Assembly: GCA_900551895.1 (NCBI GenBank)
Contig: URXX01000001.1
Span: forward strand, 205,631 to 269,630
DNA length: 64,000 nucleotides
Direction: 5' to 3'
Source: an uncultured Lachnospiraceae bacterium
GTDB lineage: Bacteria; Bacillota; Clostridia; Lachnospirales; Lachnospiraceae
Part shown: one piece after another, positions 23,142-32,089 of the stretch
Layout of the letters: each line of letters begins with the position of its first letter
Position numbering within the stretch: position 1 is the stretch's first letter
Translations under genes and position numbers: made by a program
The notes under the pieces: generated by a model
Seen by the model: the letters and a program-made list of their open reading frames with translations, nothing else
Database searches by the model: none
What the model was told of the DNA's origin: nothing

Positions 23142-24265
23142 ATGAGAAAATAGAAGCGATCAGAGAACGGGTGCAAAATATGTCTTTAAAGACAAGTCTT
23201 ATGATGTACCTTCTTTTTGGAATGGGAATATGTTTTCTCTGTTCGTGGGTGACGGAAACAATATGCTTTCGCTGGATAAGTATACTACAAGAAAGTACAC
23301 ATTACACAACAACATCTTTTATTATTTTAAGAGGGGTGTACAGGTACAGTCCGTACGTGTATATGGCGGTTACAGGGCTTGTTATGGGAATTTGTTTCTA
23401 TCGTAAGCGGTTGCAGACGCCTTTTAACATTTTAGAAAAGGGAGCAGAAGAAATCAGTAACAACCGATTGGATTTTACGATTTCCTATAACAGTGAAGAT
23501 GAAATGGGACAGTTATGTAAAAGTTTTGAGAAAATGCGTCAGGAATTAGTACAGAATAAGGAGAAAATGTGGGAATTAATTGAAGAACAAAAGAAAATCA
23601 ATTCAGCATTCGCACATGATTTGCGCACTCCACTTACAGTTGTAAAAGGATATTCGGATTTTTTGGCACGATATATTCCGGAGGGGAAGGTGAGTGAAGA
23701 AAAGTTAGTCAGCACACTTCGACTGATGTCGGAACATATACAGCGGTTGGAGAAATACAGCAGGACAATGCGGGAAATCCGAAATTTTGATGAGTGGGAT
23801 ATAAATAAAGAAGAAACAGATATTCTGCGTTTACAGGGGAAAATAGAAGAAACGGCAGAGGCGTTAAATGCAATCGGAGATATACGGATTACGGTACAAT
23901 TCAAAGAAAAGAAATCAAAATCGCTATGGCTGGATGAAAATGTTATATTGGAGGTGCTGGAAAATCTGCTGTCGAATGCTATCCGTTATGCGAAAGAAAA
24001 TGTTTGGATTATGCTGGAAACGGATATGGACAAAGAAATGCTGTATCTTTATGTCAGAGATGACGGCATCGGATTTTCCGAAGAAGAGTTAAAGAAAGCG
24101 AAAAACCCTTATTTTTACGGGAAAAGTTGTGATGCGGAACATTTTGGAATCGGACTTTACATTGTATCGGCATTGGCAGAAAAGTGTGGCGGAACGCTCA
24201 ATGTAGCAAATGGAATAGAGGGCGGCGCTTTCGTAAGTGTTTCATTTTCTTTTAAGAAATCTTAA
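23129..24265 (+). CDS. sensor histidine kinase
   Basis: A membrane histidine kinase of 378 residues that starts with GTG 23129 inside the regulator gene. Two membrane segments (residues ~23-45, SLMMYLLFGMGICFLCSWVT, and ~75-95, YVYMAVTGLVMGICFY) flank a short external loop of about 30 residues. A HAMP-like linker (LEKGAEEISNNRLDFTISYN) leads to the HisKA H-box, FAHDLRTPLTVVKGY, and the ATP domain with N-box ENLLSNAIRYAKE, VRDDGIGF and FGIGLYI. The short sensor loop is like that of intramembrane-sensing kinases which detect antimicrobial peptides with a partner ABC transporter. That link is inference from gene order. Confidence 0.9.
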   Translation: MDWINEKIEAIRERVQNMSLKTSLMMYLLFGMGICFLCSWVTETICFRWISILQESTHYTTTSFIILRGVYRYSPYVYMAVTGLVMGICFYRKRLQTPFNILEKGAEEISNNRLDFTISYNSEDEMGQLCKSFEKMRQELVQNKEKMWELIEEQKKINSAFAHDLRTPLTVVKGYSDFLARYIPEGKVSEEKLVSTLRLMSEHIQRLEKYSRTMREIRNFDEWDINKEETDILRLQGKIEETAEALNAIGDIRITVQFKEKKSKSLWLDENVILEVLENLLSNAIRYAKENVWIMLETDMDKEMLYLYVRDDGIGFSEEELKKAKNPYFYGKSCDAEHFGIGLYIVSALAEKCGGTLNVANGIEGGAFVSVSFSFKKS

Positions 24266-24334
24266 AAGTTTGTAGGAAAAGTATAGGAATTTATTGTTTA
24301 CAGTATTCTTATCAAGTTAAGGAAGGTGAGATAT

Positions 24335-25219
24335 ATGAAAACAATGATTGAAATTGAACATTTGGATAAATTTTATGGGAAGAAGCAAGCACTTTCGGAC
24401 GTATCTCTTACAATCGAAAAAGGAATGTTTGGTCTGCTGGGAAGAAATGGAGCAGGCAAAACTACGTTGATGAAAGTGTTGGCAACTCTCTCGGAAAAAC
24501 AGGGAGGAAAAGTTACTATTTGTGGAATTCCGGTAGAAAAATCTGCGGAAGTCCGAAAGATTACAGGGTATTTGCCACAGGAATTTTCCATGTATCCAAA
24601 TATGAATGTGTATGATGCGATGGATTATTTGGGAGTTTTGTCGGGATTAAGCAAAAAAGAAAGAAAACAGCGTATTCCACAATTACTCCGCAAAGTGAAC
24701 TTACAGGATAATTATAAAACGAAAGTCAAAGCACTCTCGGGTGGAATGAAGAGAAGGCTTGGAATTGCACAGGCAATTTTGCATAATCCGAAAGTTCTTA
24801 TTGTAGATGAGCCGACGGCGGGACTTGACCCCGAAGAGAGAGTGCGTTTCCGAAATTTGCTCTGTGAGATTGCAGAAGAAAGAATTGTAATTCTTTCAAC
24901 CCATATTGTAGGGGATATTGAGGCAACCTGTGAAAATATTGCTGTTTTGGACAGCGGACAGTTACTCTATCAAGGAACGGTTGAGAAGATTTTACAGTTG
25001 GTGGACGGAAAAGTATTTAAAGCGGAAATCAGCAGACAGGAGTTAGAAAAAGTAAAAGAAAATTACATTGTGACAAGTATTCTTGCACTGGGAAATAATG
25101 TAATGATACGTTTCTTAGCGGAAGAACAGCCTTTTCCTACTGCCGAGCCTTGTGAGGCGGGAGTGGAAGATGCCTATATGTATTTGATGCAGGGAAGAGG
25201 TGGAATGTTATGTTCTTAA
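24335..25219 (+). CDS. ABC transporter ATP-binding protein
   Basis: This 294-residue ATPase drives the two permeases that follow. ATG 24335 is chosen because GGAAGGTGA precedes it; an in-frame GTG lies at 24326, inside that site. Walker A is GRNGAGKT, the Q-loop YLPQEFSMYPNM, the signature LSGGMKRRLGIAQ, Walker B VLIVDEPTAGLDP and the switch His in STHIVGD. The C-terminal ~90 residues resemble those of ABC-2/NodI-type or lantibiotic-immunity ATPases. It follows the two-component pair in the same direction and its last bases overlap the permease gene. Confidence 0.92.
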   Translation: MKTMIEIEHLDKFYGKKQALSDVSLTIEKGMFGLLGRNGAGKTTLMKVLATLSEKQGGKVTICGIPVEKSAEVRKITGYLPQEFSMYPNMNVYDAMDYLGVLSGLSKKERKQRIPQLLRKVNLQDNYKTKVKALSGGMKRRLGIAQAILHNPKVLIVDEPTAGLDPEERVRFRNLLCEIAEERIVILSTHIVGDIEATCENIAVLDSGQLLYQGTVEKILQLVDGKVFKAEISRQELEKVKENYIVTSILALGNNVMIRFLAEEQPFPTAEPCEAGVEDAYMYLMQGRGGMLCS

Positions 25220-26466
25220 ATGTTTGGAGAAAAGAATGTTCGCAAATCGTAAAAAATCTGACCTATTGGCTATATGTTATTTGCCTTGTTGTATTTTTTA
25301 CGAGCCAGTTAGGGTCAATGAAAGAACATATGATTTCTGAGCCGAAGCCGAATGAGAAAACGTATATAGATTATGGTACAAAAGTAAGCCATGAAGAAAA
25401 AGATATTATGCGTGCGGCGCTCGGAAAAGTTGTGAAAGGGTATTATGAAGAACATTATGTCACTTACCCTGTAGGATTTGCCAAAAATATTACGCTCGGC
25501 GAAGAGGATAAAAAAGAGATCGCCGGAATTATTAAAAGGACGACAGGCATAAATGAAAATGAAATTGAACAGAAAATGGAAGATTTCTATAAAACGCAGG
25601 ATATGCAGGTAGATGTAGCGGAATATCTTGCTGATCCAAAGGAAGATTTAAGTTATGATGAATTTTTGGCAGAAATGAAGAAGATGACAAAAATTTTAGG
25701 TGCAGGCTCAGATTTTACGGAAGAGAAAATGAAAGCAGATGCCGTAATTCCGATGGACTATGAGGGAGCGAAAGAAGAGTACGATAATCTTGTTCAAAAG
25801 GACGGATACACGGGTGGTTATTTGAGATTATTCTGCGATTATATGGGTATTATAGTTGCCATTTTACCTGTCTTTGTTGTGGCGACAAGAAGTCTTAGAG
25901 ATAAACGGGCAAAGATGAAAGATTTGGTATATACAAGAAAAGTATCCTCTGCAACCGTAATTGGCAGCAGGTACATGGCAAGTGTCAGCATGATGATGCT
26001 CCCGATTATTATATTATCTTTCGTTCCGATGTTTGACTGTATGATGACAGCAAAAGGAAGAGGAATAGAGATAGATTATCTTGCCTTTTTGAAATACGAT
26101 TTTGGTTGGATTTTGCCGACAGTCATGGCAGTATCGGCGATTGGAATGTTCCTGACGGAATTGACTGAAAGTGCATTGGCAGTTCTTGTGCAGGGAGTTA
26201 TTTGGTACGGCGCAATACAACTTGGAGCAAATACTATGGACGGAGGAAAATACGGCTGGAATTTAGTTCCGCGCCATAATACAGAATTAAATTATATAGG
26301 TTTCCATGAAGGCTTCAGGCAGTTAATGTATAACCGATTGCTTTATGTCGGTATAGCGCTTGTGCTGGTGGCAGTGACAATATTTGTTTATGAGAAAAAA
26401 AGAAAGGGGCATTTAAGCAGAAATGGAAAGATACGCAACAATCATAAAAGAACAGTTAAAGCATAA
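25210..26466 (+). CDS. ABC transporter permease (large, with external domain)
   Basis: A 418-residue ABC-2-like permease. A membrane segment near residue 17-35 (YWLYVICLVVFFTSQLG) is followed by a ~180-residue charged external domain (from HMISEPKPNEKTYIDYGTKV to LVQKDGYTG), then four or five further hydrophobic segments (for example LFCDYMGIIVAILPVFVVAT, SVSMMMLPIIILSF, YDFGWILPTVMAVSAIGMFL, YVGIALVLVAVTIFVY). The arrangement is like that of antibiotic- or peptide-efflux permeases. It overlaps the ATPase at the start and the next permease by 44 bases. Confidence 0.85.
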   Translation: MFLNVWRKECSQIVKNLTYWLYVICLVVFFTSQLGSMKEHMISEPKPNEKTYIDYGTKVSHEEKDIMRAALGKVVKGYYEEHYVTYPVGFAKNITLGEEDKKEIAGIIKRTTGINENEIEQKMEDFYKTQDMQVDVAEYLADPKEDLSYDEFLAEMKKMTKILGAGSDFTEEKMKADAVIPMDYEGAKEEYDNLVQKDGYTGGYLRLFCDYMGIIVAILPVFVVATRSLRDKRAKMKDLVYTRKVSSATVIGSRYMASVSMMMLPIIILSFVPMFDCMMTAKGRGIEIDYLAFLKYDFGWILPTVMAVSAIGMFLTELTESALAVLVQGVIWYGAIQLGANTMDGGKYGWNLVPRHNTELNYIGFHEGFRQLMYNRLLYVGIALVLVAVTIFVYEKKRKGHLSRNGKIRNNHKRTVKA

Positions 26467-27043
26467 TATGATTTGGCAGACCGCCATTAGTTTGCTTATA
26501 CTTTTGCTTTCGCCTCTCGTACTCGGTATTGAAAATCTTGACGCGGGGCAGACGGCAAAAGTACTGGAAATGTATGTAGCGGTTATTGGAATTATTTTAT
26601 TCATTCCTATTTTTCAGCCGGAGCAGGACAGAGATTTAAGAGATTTAATTCAATCCAAATATACGAGGATTACAGAAATATATTCTATCCGTTTTTTGTT
26701 GGCATTGCTTGTAAGTATTTTGTTTTCTTTCGGATATTTAATGGTGATGAAACATGGCAACTGCGAAATGGAAGTAGGAAAATTTTTCTTCGGGATACTT
26801 GCAGAAATGATTGCTTTCGGAGGAATAGGTGTACTTGCATATGCCGTCAGCGATAACATGATTATCGGATATATGGCGTCAATCGTATATTATATTGCAG
26901 GCTATGCCGGCGGAATAAAAAATCTCGGAAAAGTATATCCGTTTGGAATGATGTTAGATTACAGTACAAAATATGTCATTTTCATTATAGGTATCATATG
27001 TTTTATACTCGGCATTGCCGTACGTGGAAAGAAACAGCGTTAG
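26423..27043 (+). CDS. ABC transporter permease (small)
   Basis: This 206-residue membrane protein has about six hydrophobic segments (LKHNMIWQTAISLLILLLSP, KVLEMYVAVIGIILFIPIF, FLLALLVSILFSFGYLM, FGILAEMIAFGGIGVLAYAV, IIGYMASIVYYIAGYAG, KYVIFIIGIICFILGIAV) and no soluble domain. The frame overlaps the preceding permease. It completes a transporter of one ATPase and two membrane subunits; the substrate is unknown. A hairpin covers its stop codon. Confidence 0.8.
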   Translation: MERYATIIKEQLKHNMIWQTAISLLILLLSPLVLGIENLDAGQTAKVLEMYVAVIGIILFIPIFQPEQDRDLRDLIQSKYTRITEIYSIRFLLALLVSILFSFGYLMVMKHGNCEMEVGKFFFGILAEMIAFGGIGVLAYAVSDNMIIGYMASIVYYIAGYAGGIKNLGKVYPFGMMLDYSTKYVIFIIGIICFILGIAVRGKKQR

Positions 27044-27054
27044 GCTGTTTCTTT
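27028..27054. terminator. hairpin terminator between convergent operons
   Basis: A perfect 11-bp stem AAAGAAACAGC / GCTGTTTCTTT with a 5-base loop that contains the permease stop codon. It lies 16 bases before the end of a minus-strand gene and can act on both strands. Confidence 0.65.
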
Positions 27055-27069
27055 CTGCGTATAGGTGAA

Positions 27070-28221
27070 TTAAAATTTTCCGATTACCTGCACGTTTTTC
27101 CAATTCTTTTTCTCGTAATCTTTTTTTGAAATACAGACAAATCCTTCTTCTCCCGCCAAAGTAACATACCAGTTGGAAGGATTTTCGTATCGTCCTAAAT
27201 AAGTATATTCTTCTTTGGAAAGGTTCTTCTCTGTTTTTGTTTCTAAATCGTAAGACTTCATTTCGCCTGCATTTTCTCCCGTGTAATAGATGATGTTATC
27301 ATAAACTTCAAAATACATAAAACTGTTCTGATGTTTCGTGCGGAAAATCTCTTTCGTTTCTTTTGTGTCTACATTCGTCTGAAAGACAATACAGTTTTCG
27401 GAATCCGTGTTTAAATGGTATGCCATATGCTGTTTCCTATCATAATTGAGAAAGGTAAGTTGTTTTTCTTTGGACAATTCAAAAAGTTTTTCCTCTTTTT
27501 TAGATACAGTATCATAAATGTAACAACCGCCGTCCGTTCCTATTTTTGTATAAATAATAGAATGTTCATTTGCTCCGATTAATGATATAGCACTATTTGT
27601 GTTGGAATAAATTTCAGGTTCTTTTAGAAGAGTAACATCACCTGTGTCCAATGCAATTTCTACAATGCTCCATTTATACTCCAGTGTATCGGCGGTTCCG
27701 TCTTCATGGATAATCGGCTTATCCAAAAGTGTAGAATAGTCTACCCGAAGAATCAACTTATTCTCTATGAAAAACATAGGAAGAGAAATGGAGCAGGATT
27801 GTGTGTTTTCCGTATCATTTAACTGTGCAAGTACTTTTTGGTTCTTTCCGTTTTTATCACATTGATAAAGAGGGAGTGTTGGTTTATTCATATCAAAATA
27901 ATAAAGTTTCCCTCGGTAACAGCCCATGGCTGATTGAAAACCGTTCTCCAAGTAAGCGTTACATTTGATATTTTTATGCTTGCAGTTTGGTTTATCGCAA
28001 AGAGGGATAGAGTCTTTTAATGCGAAGTCATAAAATTTCATTAGTTTTGTATAACCGTCAATGTAATAAATTCCTTCTTCCGTAATCTGCATACGGTTGG
28101 CGTAAACTTGTGAATAGTTTTCAGTTTTAGTTGGTTTGTTTTGAGGTTCTTTCTCTTTTCCACATGAGCAACAGAGTATACAGCAGAGGAAGAGAGAAAG
28201 GAGAGTTAGGTTCTTTTTCAT
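27070..28221 (-). CDS. lipoprotein, probable beta-propeller (DUF5050-like)
   Basis: A 383-residue secreted protein. The signal peptide ends at C-S-C-G (lipobox LCCSC near residue 20), which would anchor it to the membrane. The mature part is a repeat of short beta motifs such as EGIYYIDGYTKLMKFYD, GKLYYFDMN, ENKLILRVDYS, SIIYTKIGTDGGCYIYD and DNIIYYTGENAGEMKSYDLE, the pattern of a beta-propeller like DUF5050 proteins. A Cys-rich stretch CDKPNCKHKNIKCNAYLENG lies in the first blades. It begins 3 bases after the solute-binding lipoprotein gene and is translated with it. Function is unknown. Confidence 0.75.
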   Translation of the reverse strand: MKKNLTLLSLFLCCILCCSCGKEKEPQNKPTKTENYSQVYANRMQITEEGIYYIDGYTKLMKFYDFALKDSIPLCDKPNCKHKNIKCNAYLENGFQSAMGCYRGKLYYFDMNKPTLPLYQCDKNGKNQKVLAQLNDTENTQSCSISLPMFFIENKLILRVDYSTLLDKPIIHEDGTADTLEYKWSIVEIALDTGDVTLLKEPEIYSNTNSAISLIGANEHSIIYTKIGTDGGCYIYDTVSKKEEKLFELSKEKQLTFLNYDRKQHMAYHLNTDSENCIVFQTNVDTKETKEIFRTKHQNSFMYFEVYDNIIYYTGENAGEMKSYDLETKTEKNLSKEEYTYLGRYENPSNWYVTLAGEEGFVCISKKDYEKKNWKNVQVIGKF

Positions 28222-28224
28222 CGA

Positions 28225-29655
28225 TTACTTCGCCTCCTGCGTATTTTTCCATTCCTGAAATTCCTTGTTCCATTCGGCAATAACTTTATCAATTCCGGCT
28301 TCCTTATATTTTTTATAGAGGCTATCTTGATTTAGCAAAGTGCTGGCAGGATTGGTTTCAAGATTATTGAGATCTTCATACCAAACCTGAAAAATATTTT
28401 CCAATTCTTTTGTACAGTTTTTCCCAATAAAATTAAAATCAAATAATTTTGAAGGAACGGCATTTTTTATTTGTTTAGGATAAAGAGTTTCTTTGTTTTT
28501 GTCTTGTCCGACTTCTGTATATGCGATGAGCATATTGCCGATTTCATTACTGATAGGCTGTCTGTTTGTGGTACCCAGCGATACTGCAAAATTATCGTTT
28601 ACACAAAATTGTACGTCTTTTTCGCCCCAAATAAGTGCATTTGATAAATCTTTATCCGTGTAAATTGCAGCAAGTAAACGAAAAGCATCTTCGGGATAAG
28701 GACATTTTGAAGATATTCCCGTTTCTACTACTCTGTAAGTGGTTTTACATAAAGGCTGTTCATTTAGTATTTTCACTTCGTGTGTTTCCCAAAAATCTTC
28801 ATCACCTATTAAAAAAGCATATGCTTCTTTGGTGGAAAATTTCTGTGAAACTTCTAAGAAAACTGTAGGGTCGGTAAATGAGGTTTCTTTTTCAGGGGAA
28901 TATATTCCGCTATCATATAAGGAAGTAATTCCCGCAACGGCTTCTTTAAATTGTGGTACATCATAAAGAAACTGTGCATTGTTACTTTCATCTTTTTCAT
29001 TGATAACTAAAGGATAGCATTCACCGAGTACCAAAGTATATTCAGGAGGATATAACAGTGTTTTTAGAGAATAGGTTGTTAAAAAATTGTCTTTATTTTC
29101 TCCGTCATACACTTTTTTTAACTCGTCTTTATATTTCCAAATCTCTTCCGTCCATGTTTCCGGATGAATTTGATATTTGTCTGCTAAAGTTTTATCCCAA
29201 ATATAAGCCGTCCGTGTCGGGAGAAAACCTGCATTTAAAACACTGTATTGTTTACCGTTTACTTTGTAAGCGTCCCAAACGTTTTGTGGAACAGTTGCCT
29301 TTAATTTTTTTCCTTCTTTTGTTTTGAAATAAGAGTCAAGGGGAATTACCTTTTTGTCTGTAATCTCTTTTGTTGTGTTATAGGTTTCTTCGGCTAAAAC
29401 CGAACCAATATCTAAAATATCTGTTTCTTTGTTTTCTTCTTTTGTGCTGAACTCAACCTGATAAGGATAGCCTTTTTCTTTTAAAACCTGATTGAAATAA
29501 TCCTGATAATTGGACATATCACGTCTTGTCTGCCAAGTGATCGTTTTTGTTGCCTTTTTGTCAGATGCGGGTTTGCCCTCTTTATTGTTACTGCAACCTG
29601 TTAAAAGTCCGATGAGTGAAAAACTAAGAAGTCCCAATAGTAAATATTTTTTCAT
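28225..29655 (-). CDS. extracellular solute-binding lipoprotein
   Basis: A 476-residue ABC transporter substrate-binding-type lipoprotein. The signal peptide (MKKYLLLGLLSFSLIGLLTG) ends at a lipobox L-T-G-C. The mature part has the two-lobe sequence pattern of family 1 solute-binding proteins (ITWQTRRDMSNYQDYFNQVL, PLDSYFKTKEGKKLKATVPQ, a KQYSVLNAGFLPTRTAYIWD hinge-like segment, ALIWGEKDVQFCVND). No permease for sugars or peptides is adjacent. It heads a two-gene minus-strand operon next to the two-component/ABC module, so it may act in sensing rather than import. Confidence 0.82.
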   Translation of the reverse strand: MKKYLLLGLLSFSLIGLLTGCSNNKEGKPASDKKATKTITWQTRRDMSNYQDYFNQVLKEKGYPYQVEFSTKEENKETDILDIGSVLAEETYNTTKEITDKKVIPLDSYFKTKEGKKLKATVPQNVWDAYKVNGKQYSVLNAGFLPTRTAYIWDKTLADKYQIHPETWTEEIWKYKDELKKVYDGENKDNFLTTYSLKTLLYPPEYTLVLGECYPLVINEKDESNNAQFLYDVPQFKEAVAGITSLYDSGIYSPEKETSFTDPTVFLEVSQKFSTKEAYAFLIGDEDFWETHEVKILNEQPLCKTTYRVVETGISSKCPYPEDAFRLLAAIYTDKDLSNALIWGEKDVQFCVNDNFAVSLGTTNRQPISNEIGNMLIAYTEVGQDKNKETLYPKQIKNAVPSKLFDFNFIGKNCTKELENIFQVWYEDLNNLETNPASTLLNQDSLYKKYKEAGIDKVIAEWNKEFQEWKNTQEAK

Positions 29656-29783
29656 AGATAAACACCTTTTTTCTGTTTTTTTTGTGCGTTGAAAAAGTAT
29701 TTGTTTATATAAATTTTACAATAAAATACAAAAAAAGCAAATAAAAATATAAAAAATAAATAAACTTTTTGTATACACATCTT

Positions 29784-29812
29784 TTGACGTCCCCGCTAAA
29801 ATCCGATATAAT
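29784..29812 (+). promoter_or_regulatory. promoter of FMN oxidoreductase gene
   Basis: TTGACG (29784-29789), 17 bases and TATAAT (29807-29812), 42 bases before ATG 29854: a near-consensus vegetative promoter. Confidence 0.8.
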
Positions 29813-29853
29813 ATACTTCATAAAATAATTGAAACGACAAAGGAGAGAGAAAC

Positions 29854-30873
29854 ATGACATATAATGAACTGCTAGAGCAGGCAAGACAGGAAGTCGGACC
29901 ATACTGCAAAGCCTGTCCGGTGTGTAACGGAAAAGCGTGCAAAAATCAGATGCCCGGACCGGGAGCGAAAGGAGTAGGCGATACCGCCATACGCAACTAT
30001 GAGAAGTGGCAGGAAATTCGTTTACAAATGGATACGATTGGGAAAAATCAAAAGGCGGATACAACTTTTCATGTTTTTGGAAAAACTTTTCGCTATCCGC
30101 TGTTTGCAGGTCCTGTAGGTGCGGTTAATCTGCATTATGGGAAAAAATATAATGATGAGTCTTACAATAACGTTTTAGTTTCAGCCTGTGCAGAGGCGGG
30201 AATTGCGGCGATGACAGGGGACGGCGTAAATGACAGTGTGATGCAGGTTGCAACAGAAGCGATTAAAAAAGCCAACGGAATCGGAATTCCGACAATCAAA
30301 CCGTGGGATATGGAGAAAATAAGAGAAAAGATGAAATTGGCAGATGCGTCAGGGGCCTTTGCAGTGGCAATGGATATAGACGCAGCGGGATTACCGTTTT
30401 TGCAGGCAGAAAAATCGGGAGCGGGAAGAAAATCGGTGGAAGAATTACATCGCATCGCGAAAAGCACATATGCTCCGTTTATCGTAAAAGGGGTAATGAC
30501 TGTCCGTGGCGCATTGAAAGCAGAGTCTGCGGGAGCAGATGCGATTGTTGTTTCTAATCACGGTGGAAGAGTGCTTGATCAATGTCCGGCAACAGCGGAA
30601 GTGCTTGAAGAAATCGCAAATGCAGTTAAAGGAAAAATGAAAATTTTCGTGGACGGCGGTATCCGTTCGGGAGCGGATGTATTTAAGGCGCTTGCTTTAG
30701 GAGCGGACGGTGTAATTATTTGCAGACCATTTGTAACTGCATTATACGGTGGTGGAGAAGACGGCGTAAAACTATATATTGAAAAGATTGGACAGGAACT
30801 TGCGGATGCAATGGAAATGTGCGGGGCAAATTCGTTGCAAGAGATTACAAAAGAAATGATTTGGCGTCCATAA
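29854..30873 (+). CDS. FMN-dependent alpha-hydroxy-acid oxidizing protein
   Basis: A 339-residue TIM-barrel flavoprotein of the lactate oxidase/glycolate oxidase family. Barrel features include FAGPVGAVN, AMTGDGVN, IKPWDME, AVAMDIDAAGLP, FIVKGVMTVRGAL with the base Lys, the catalytic-loop VSNHGGR and FMN-phosphate-binding FVDGGIRSGADVFKALALGA then CRPF. The family's catalytic His lies in SNHGGRVLD. An unusual N-terminal cluster CKACPVCNGKACKNQMPGPG (four Cys in 13 residues) is not part of the barrel and could bind metal or an Fe-S cluster. Substrate is unknown. It precedes the heat-shock operon but has its own promoter and terminator. Confidence 0.85.
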   Translation: MTYNELLEQARQEVGPYCKACPVCNGKACKNQMPGPGAKGVGDTAIRNYEKWQEIRLQMDTIGKNQKADTTFHVFGKTFRYPLFAGPVGAVNLHYGKKYNDESYNNVLVSACAEAGIAAMTGDGVNDSVMQVATEAIKKANGIGIPTIKPWDMEKIREKMKLADASGAFAVAMDIDAAGLPFLQAEKSGAGRKSVEELHRIAKSTYAPFIVKGVMTVRGALKAESAGADAIVVSNHGGRVLDQCPATAEVLEEIANAVKGKMKIFVDGGIRSGADVFKALALGADGVIICRPFVTALYGGGEDGVKLYIEKIGQELADAMEMCGANSLQEITKEMIWRP

Positions 30874-30879
30874 GAAGAG

Positions 30880-30910
30880 AAAAAGGCGTGAGGAAAACTC
30901 ATGTCTTTTT
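30880..30910 (+). terminator. terminator after FMN oxidoreductase
   Basis: AAAAAGGCGTGAG pairs with CTCATGTCTTTTT (13 pairs, some G-T) around a GAAAA loop. Confidence 0.7.
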
Positions 30911-30936
30911 ATTTTATAAAAAATATATAAACACTG

Positions 30937-30965
30937 TTGACAAACGAAAAACATAGTGCTATCTT
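30937..30965 (+). promoter_or_regulatory. promoter of hrcA operon
   Basis: TTGACA (30937-30942), 17 bases and TATCTT (30960-30965), located just upstream of the CIRCE element. Confidence 0.75.
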
Positions 30966-30980
30966 AATACTCGTAAGGTG

Positions 30981-31007
30981 TTAGCACTCGAAAGTTATGA
31001 GTGCTAA
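30981..31007. promoter_or_regulatory. CIRCE operator (HrcA binding site)
   Basis: A perfect consensus CIRCE: TTAGCACTC, nine bases, GAGTGCTAA. HrcA bound here represses the operon until heat stress titrates GroE away from it. It lies in the leader, 23 bases before hrcA. Confidence 0.97.
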
Positions 31008-31030
31008 TAAAACAAAAAAGGAGGTAAGAG

Positions 31031-32074
31031 ATGAAGTCAAATCAAGAACTGGATGCGAGAAAGATGAAAATTCTTCAGACAATCATCAAGACGTATTTAG
31101 AAACAGGCGAACCGGTTGGCTCAAGAACAATTTCAAAATATACAGACTTGAATTTAAGTTCTGCGACAATACGAAATGAAATGGCTGATTTGGAAGATTT
31201 AGGCTACATTATTCAACCTCATACATCGGCGGGAAGAATTCCCTCAGACAAAGGCTATAGACTTTATGTCGATATGCTGATGGAAGAGAAAGAGCAGGAA
31301 GTCACCGGGATGAAAGAGCAGATGCTCGAAAAGGCAGATAAGATGGACCAGTTATTAAAGCAGGTGGCGAAGGTGCTGGCGAACAGTACTAATTATGCGA
31401 CAATGATTTCCGCTCCGACTTATAATAGGAACAAATTAAAATTCATTCAACTGTCGCAGGTAGATGAAAATCAGATTATTGCCGTTATCGTAATGGAAGG
31501 AAACATCATTAAAAACAAGATTGTGACTGTGTCAGAATGTTTGGGAAATGAAACATTATTGAAATTAAATATGTTGCTGAATACAAACCTGAACGGAATG
31601 TCCATTGAAGAGATCAATCTTGGAATGATAGCAAGACTGAAAGAACAGGCGGGTATCCACAGTGAAGTCATCAGCGAAGTGCTGGATGCGGTTGCTGAGG
31701 CGATACAGATAGACAATGATTTGGAAATCTACACAAGCGGGGCAACAAATATTTTCAAATATCCTGAATTGAGCGATAATCAAAGCGCACAGGAAATTAT
31801 CAGTGCATTTGAGGAGAAACAACAGTTGGCAAGTCTTGTGACAGAAACACTTTCGGGTGAAGACAACAAAGGCATTCAGGTATATATAGGAAATGAAACT
31901 CCCGTTCAAACGATGAAAGACTGCAGTGTTGTAACGGCAACGTATGAATTGGGAGAAGGAATGCAGGGAACGATAGGAATTATCGGTCCGAAACGAATGG
32001 ATTATGAAAATGTAATGAGGACGCTGAAAACGCTTATGGCAGAGTTGGACGCGATATTTCATAAAGAACATTAG
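31031..32074 (+). CDS. hrcA: heat-inducible transcriptional repressor HrcA
   Basis: HrcA is the CIRCE-binding repressor of the heat-shock operon. The 347-residue protein has an N-terminal winged helix (MKILQTIIKTYLETGEPVGS, then TDLNLSSATIRNEMADLEDL, IIQPHTSAGRIPSDKGYRLY), a linker and a GAF-like C-terminal domain (LKFIQLSQVDENQIIAVIVM, GNETPVQTMKDCSVVTATYE, GTIGIIGPKRMDY). ATG 31031 follows GGAGGTAAGAG. As first gene it is autoregulated by the CIRCE element 23 bases upstream. Confidence 0.97.
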   Translation: MKSNQELDARKMKILQTIIKTYLETGEPVGSRTISKYTDLNLSSATIRNEMADLEDLGYIIQPHTSAGRIPSDKGYRLYVDMLMEEKEQEVTGMKEQMLEKADKMDQLLKQVAKVLANSTNYATMISAPTYNRNKLKFIQLSQVDENQIIAVIVMEGNIIKNKIVTVSECLGNETLLKLNMLLNTNLNGMSIEEINLGMIARLKEQAGIHSEVISEVLDAVAEAIQIDNDLEIYTSGATNIFKYPELSDNQSAQEIISAFEEKQQLASLVTETLSGEDNKGIQVYIGNETPVQTMKDCSVVTATYELGEGMQGTIGIIGPKRMDYENVMRTLKTLMAELDAIFHKEH

Positions 32075-32089
32075 AAAGGTGGAACACCG

